From Hymenobacter sediminicola (GTDB taxonomy: Bacteria; Bacteroidota; Bacteroidia; Cytophagales; Hymenobacteraceae): a DNA stretch of 64,000 bases. Shown one piece after another: positions 61,401-64,000 of this stretch; the stretch's first letter is position 1; every line of letters begins with the position of its first letter. Both the position numbers and the translations under genes were made by a program. Under the pieces are notes generated by a model that had not been told where the DNA came from, made no database searches, and saw nothing but the letters and a program-made list of their open reading frames with translations. The stretch covers positions 1,175,001 to 1,239,000 of the forward strand of contig NZ_CP060202.1 of NCBI RefSeq assembly GCF_014250515.1, in the 5' to 3' direction.

Positions 61401-61794
61401 CTACCGCAGCTCCCGTCACACGGGAAGTAGAGGTGCCCAATTCGTCTTTGTTTTCTTTCAGACCCAGTGCCGAAACCACTACCTCGCTCAGTTGCTTGGC
61501 GTCGGTTTCCAGCCCAACATTGATTACGGTGCCATTGATAGGCCGCTCAATTGTGGAGTAGCCTACGAAGCTAAAGGAGAGTGTATTAACAGAGGATGGT
61601 ACGTCGAGTGTGTAGCCGCCATCAGCATTGGTGGAAGTGCCAGTGGTAGTGCCTTTCGCAAGTACTGTAACACCTGGGAGGCCTTGGCCATTTGCTCGGT
61701 CTGTAACCTTGCCGGAAATGGTTCTGTTCTGCGCCACTGCCTGCTGCACTACAGCTGTAAGCGCCAGAGGGCCCAGCAGTAAAAGTTTATTCAT
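58477..61794 (-). CDS. SusC/RagA family TonB-dependent transporter
   Basis: A 1105-residue outer-membrane transporter. ATG 61794 starts MNKLLLLGPL, giving a clear signal peptide; an in-frame start at 61932 lies in AT-rich non-coding DNA. The carboxypeptidase-regulatory-like domain (GKVTDRANGQGLPGVTVLAK), linker LSEVVVSALGLKENKDELG and plug (IRGQNTINGETQPLIVIDG, GAAAAALWGSRASNGVMVIT) precede the barrel, which ends in LVSLRLTY. It is first in a susC-susD operon and divergent from the third susC. Transport ligand unknown. Confidence 0.94.
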   Translation of the reverse strand: MNKLLLLGPLALTAVVQQAVAQNRTISGKVTDRANGQGLPGVTVLAKGTTTGTSTNADGGYTLDVPSSVNTLSFSFVGYSTIERPINGTVINVGLETDAKQLSEVVVSALGLKENKDELGTSTSRVTGAAVAQSGETSVITGLSGKSSGVSITRSNGDPGAGAYIQIRGQNTINGETQPLIVIDGVPMFNTSSGVGSQGTTTAGVAQQSRLNDINPNDIASVQILKGAAAAALWGSRASNGVMVITTKRGNTEAGKLSVTYGVTYSVDRISYKHDLQDKYGQGNNGVATTTNVGSVDPGYTWGDIIANRSGAADGVNMNGGYFVANNGKTYYPITQKNSRETFLQQNFDQVFNTGSFLENNLSLSAGNRESNIFVSLSDLNQKGIIRYNSDYRRSTARINAEKRFNKIVRLAGTSTYSRVSSNRIQQGSNTSGLYLGLLRTSPDFDQSDYIGTYFGANGDVGINRQRAYRNQIGQLPNPGYNNALWTIQQQKNPNVVDRFIGSTEVGLDPLPWLSFTARFGADFYSEIRRDLYPINSAENDGLGSASEENYTETQLNTDIFARATHSFSEKLSGTLLVGTNFNQRTEYNYGATYGRFILDVRDLSFFGNASFENTQAFDYESKRRNSAAYGTMNLVYNEQLFLNASGRLENSSTFGPDTRSLFFYPSVDLAWQFSKLPLLSENRILSFGKLRAAYGRVGLEPPIYVVRDIYSSASSGDSYGVIANPASYNGSFGRSSVRGNSQLKPERKDEVEGGIDLRFLQDRITLGATYYYNVNSDLIVTRPTPASTGYTNEWANAAKIENKGVEVDLSADVLKLGDFTWNVGGNWTRNRNKVLDVAGAESIFLAGFVGTSARVVKDYPFSALWGGKFDRDDSGNLRLGANGFPQAAATEGVIGDPNPDWRSGINTTLSYKGLRLYALVERQQGGDIWAGTEAILRNFGVSKFTDVETTLSAEEARNTRVYPSGNTAASFYANSASTNPDGSVTFRGTVGNFGAGPVALNEAWYRGIGGGFGNASDQFIQDATWMRLRELTLGYNLNSEGFRNLTKLSNLEVTLTGRNLVLWTKEFKGVDPETNLTGQSAGRGLEYFNNPGTRSFLVSLRLTY

Positions 61795-61986
61795 GTGGTG
61801 AAAAAATAGGTGAGTAGAAAAACCGGGCGGAAAATACTGAAAAATGCGTGAAGCAGGACAATTATAGTGGCTATCAGGGCAAAAACAACTGAAAGTCAGG
61901 TAGCAATGGGGTAGGTATAAGGAGTTAGACACATAATCTTAGATATTTTTTCATTATATTAAGGACACCTTATATTGAAAATATGG

Positions 61987-62020
61987 TAGCGAAAGACCCT
62001 TTTTAAGAGTTTTTTCGCTA
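61987..62020. promoter_or_regulatory. Inverted repeat overlapping the promoter of the divergent susC
   Basis: TAGCGAAA at 61987-61994 is repeated in reverse complement as TTTCGCTA at 62013-62020, 18 nt apart. Its right arm ends on the first two bases of the TAGGTTTG element. This arrangement could be a regulator binding site for the susC gene at 62076. Confidence 0.4.
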
Positions 62021-62026
62021 GGTTTG
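62019..62026 (+). promoter_or_regulatory. Bacteroidota-type -7 element for the third susC
   Basis: TAGGTTTG is an exact match to TAnnTTTG and ends 49 nt before the ATG at 62076. Confidence 0.5.
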
Positions 62027-62075
62027 GCACTAACGTTTTCCGTTCACTCAATTTTCACTCACCAAACACAGCTAC

Positions 62076-64000
62076 ATGAGAAAGATTCTCTTGAGTGCGC
62101 TTTTGGCCTCGCCTATCCTGGTGCAGCAGGTGGCGGCGCAAAACCGCGAGATTACGGGACGAGTTACTGACTCGTCCAATGGTCAAGGATTGCCTGGGGT
62201 TACCGTGCTGGTCAAAGGCACGTCCGTAGGGGCATCCACAAACGCTGATGGATCTTTTTCCCTAAGCGTGCCGGCCTCGGCCTCGACTCTGGTATTCAGC
62301 TTTATTGGCTACCGCACTACTGAGCAGCCCATCGGCAGCTCAAACTCGTTCAATGTTGCCCTGGCCGTTGACTCCAAGCAACTGAGCGAAGTAGTAGTTA
62401 CTGCCCTGGGGCAGGAGCGTACTCGCAACTCGCTGCCCTTCGCTGCTACCCAAGTAGAAGGAGAGCAGATTACGGTTGCACGTAACCCTAACTTCATCAA
62501 CGGTCTGTCGGGTAAAGTAGCCGGCTTGAACGTACGCCAGAGCAACACGCTGGGCGGTTCGAGCAACGTAGTTATCCGGGGCACGAAGTCTATCACGGGT
62601 AACAACCAGGCTCTGTTCGTAGTGGACGGTGTGCCGATTAGCAATGCCAATACGAACACTACCGGCCAGCAAACTGGTGGCGGCGGTTATGACTATGGTA
62701 ACGCTGCTGCTGACGTTAACCCCGATGACATTGCATCGATGACTGTACTGAAAGGTGCAGCCGCTACTGCGCTTTACGGCGAGCGGGCATCGAACGGTGT
62801 AATCCTCATTACGACCAAAAAAGGCCGTAAAGGACTGGGTGTTACGATCAACGCGGGTATCACCGGCGGTAAAATCGACAAGAGCACATTCATCAAGTAT
62901 CAGAAAGAGTATGGCGCCGGTTATGGCCCTTACTTCGACGAAATTGATGTAAACGGTGACGGTGTGCCGGACAACGTAGTGCAGCTTAGCGCTGATGCTT
63001 CCAACGGCCCACGCTTCGATCCGAATTTGCAAGTGTATCAGTGGAATGCTTTCGTTCCGGGCACTGCAAACTTTGGCAAAGCCACTGCTTGGGTAGCAGC
63101 CGAAAACGACCCTTCTACCTTCTTCCAGAACGCTGTAACGCTGAATAACAGCATCAACGTGGATGGTGGTAACGACAATGGCTACTTCAAACTTGGTTAC
63201 AACAGTGTTCGGGACAAAGGTGTCCTGCCAAATAGCCAGGTAAACAAGAACATCGTCAACTTCGCAGGCTCGTTGAACCTCACGCCCCGCCTGACGGCCA
63301 GCGCTTCGGTTAACTTCTCGCAGGTATCCGGCAAAGGCCGTTATGGTACCGGTTACAGCGGTGCAACCAGCGAAAACCTGATGACGAACTTCCGGCAGTG
63401 GTGGCAGACGAACGTCGACCTGAAGCAGCAGGAAGAAGCTTACAACTTCCAGAACCAAAACGCGAGCTGGAACCTGTCAAGCCCAACTTCTTCGAGCGCT
63501 GAATACTGGAACAACCCCTACTTCTCCCGCGCGAAGAGCTTCGAAACTGACTCGCGGTATCGTACGTTCGGCAACGTTGCCGCGACTTACAAAATCACAG
63601 ATTGGTTTAACGTACTGGGTCGGGTAACGCTCGATACCTACGACGAACTGCAGGAAGAGCGGTACGCTTTCAGCTCGGTAGGTGTACCTAGCTATGGCCG
63701 TTACAACCGCAACGCCCGTGAGGCCAACTTCGACCTCATTGGTAACTTCTCGGCAAACATCACCAGCAACCTGAACTTCAAAGGTCTGATTGGTGCCAAC
63801 TTGCGTCGTGAAAATTCTACTTCCGTACGGGCTGTTACCAATGGTGGCCTCGTAATTCCGGAACTGTATACTCTGTCTAACAGCGTATCCGCTATATCTC
63901 CACCTGTGGAAACGGAACTCCGTCGTGCTGTCGATGGTTTGTTTGCCAGTGCCACATTCGGCTTTAGAGATATGGTGTTCTTGGACCTGACCGCAAGAAG
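62076..64000 (+). CDS. SusC/RagA family TonB-dependent transporter, 3' end outside window
   Basis: An open frame from ATG 62076 to the window end (about 641 residues seen), read by hand. It has a signal peptide (MRKILLSALLA, ending VAAQ), a carboxypeptidase-regulatory-like domain (GRVTDSSNGQGLPGVTVLVK), linker LSEVVVTALGQERTRNSL, and plug motifs VIRGTKSITGNNQALFVVDG and GAAATALYGERASNGVILIT. The visible barrel ends with GFRDMVFLDLTAR. It is transcribed away from the second susCD operon; a susD partner would be expected just past the window. Ligand unknown. Confidence 0.92.
   Translation, partial: MRKILLSALLASPILVQQVAAQNREITGRVTDSSNGQGLPGVTVLVKGTSVGASTNADGSFSLSVPASASTLVFSFIGYRTTEQPIGSSNSFNVALAVDSKQLSEVVVTALGQERTRNSLPFAATQVEGEQITVARNPNFINGLSGKVAGLNVRQSNTLGGSSNVVIRGTKSITGNNQALFVVDGVPISNANTNTTGQQTGGGGYDYGNAAADVNPDDIASMTVLKGAAATALYGERASNGVILITTKKGRKGLGVTINAGITGGKIDKSTFIKYQKEYGAGYGPYFDEIDVNGDGVPDNVVQLSADASNGPRFDPNLQVYQWNAFVPGTANFGKATAWVAAENDPSTFFQNAVTLNNSINVDGGNDNGYFKLGYNSVRDKGVLPNSQVNKNIVNFAGSLNLTPRLTASASVNFSQVSGKGRYGTGYSGATSENLMTNFRQWWQTNVDLKQQEEAYNFQNQNASWNLSSPTSSSAEYWNNPYFSRAKSFETDSRYRTFGNVAATYKITDWFNVLGRVTLDTYDELQEERYAFSSVGVPSYGRYNRNAREANFDLIGNFSANITSNLNFKGLIGANLRRENSTSVRAVTNGGLVIPELYTLSNSVSAISPPVETELRRAVDGLFASATFGFRDMVFLDLTAR

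Noticed and set aside
62340..63458. 372-residue open frame on the minus strand
   Set aside because: It lies fully inside the third susC, whose plus-strand reading gives a textbook SusC N-terminus.

Overview
The window comes from a GC-rich member of the Bacteroidota, most likely Hymenobacter or a close relative in the Hymenobacteraceae. Three SusC-type and two SusD-type outer-membrane proteins, type IX secretion parts (PorQ, a PorE-like OmpA protein) with a sorting-domain cargo protease, and a two-subunit methylmalonyl-CoA mutase all point this way. So do promoter-like TAnnTTTG elements and the near absence of Shine-Dalgarno sequences. The genus is inferred from overall resemblance, not from a marker gene comparison. 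No rRNA, tRNA, CRISPR array, insertion sequence or prophage was seen.

Layout. 1-7.1 kb: two tandem DUF5723 envelope proteins (the first cut by the window edge), a secreted beta-propeller protein and a large secreted metzincin protease. 7.3-19.9 kb: short monocistronic genes, mostly in divergent or convergent pairs. They encode a CoA-type Nudix hydrolase, an L,D-transpeptidase, an alpha/beta hydrolase with a DUF4174 protein, DUF2461, a serine beta-lactamase-like lipoprotein, a geranylgeranyl-reductase-family flavoprotein, YitT, DUF2490, a CPBP protease, a membrane protein with a degenerate J-domain, an SDR, an ankyrin protein and DoxX. 19.9-21.1 kb: two unrecognised genes, one in a sharply AT-rich island. 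21.1-25.1 kb: mutA and mutB, separated by a REP-like palindrome. 25.3-30.2 kb: a beta-barrel protein, a 5'-nucleotidase split over two genes, and dnaA. 30.2-43.2 kb: OsmC, a GH3-family protein, a receiver-only regulator facing a hybrid histidine kinase, a GreA-like protein, dxr, rseP, a cupin, pgi and DUF6702. 43.2-51.8 kb: PorE-like protein, lon, porQ, hslU and an SDR. 51.9-64 kb: two tandem susC-susD operons on the minus strand and a third, divergent susC that runs off the window end.

How the genes fit together. Envelope functions dominate: T9SS export (porQ, PorE-like protein, metzincin cargo), TonB-dependent uptake (SusCD), envelope stress proteolysis (rseP) and cytosolic quality control (lon, hslU). 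Housekeeping genes cover replication initiation (dnaA), isoprenoid synthesis (dxr), glycolysis (pgi) and propionate/succinate interconversion (mutAB).

The most unusual structure is a 42-bp-period tandem array of palindromic units directly after the lon stop codon (48046-48245), which contains a 40-nt perfect palindrome. Other points worth checking are the AT-rich orphan gene, the REP-like element inside the mutAB operon, a J-domain without HPD, and a set of genes whose promoter-like element lies only 3-6 nt before the start codon, suggesting leaderless mRNAs.
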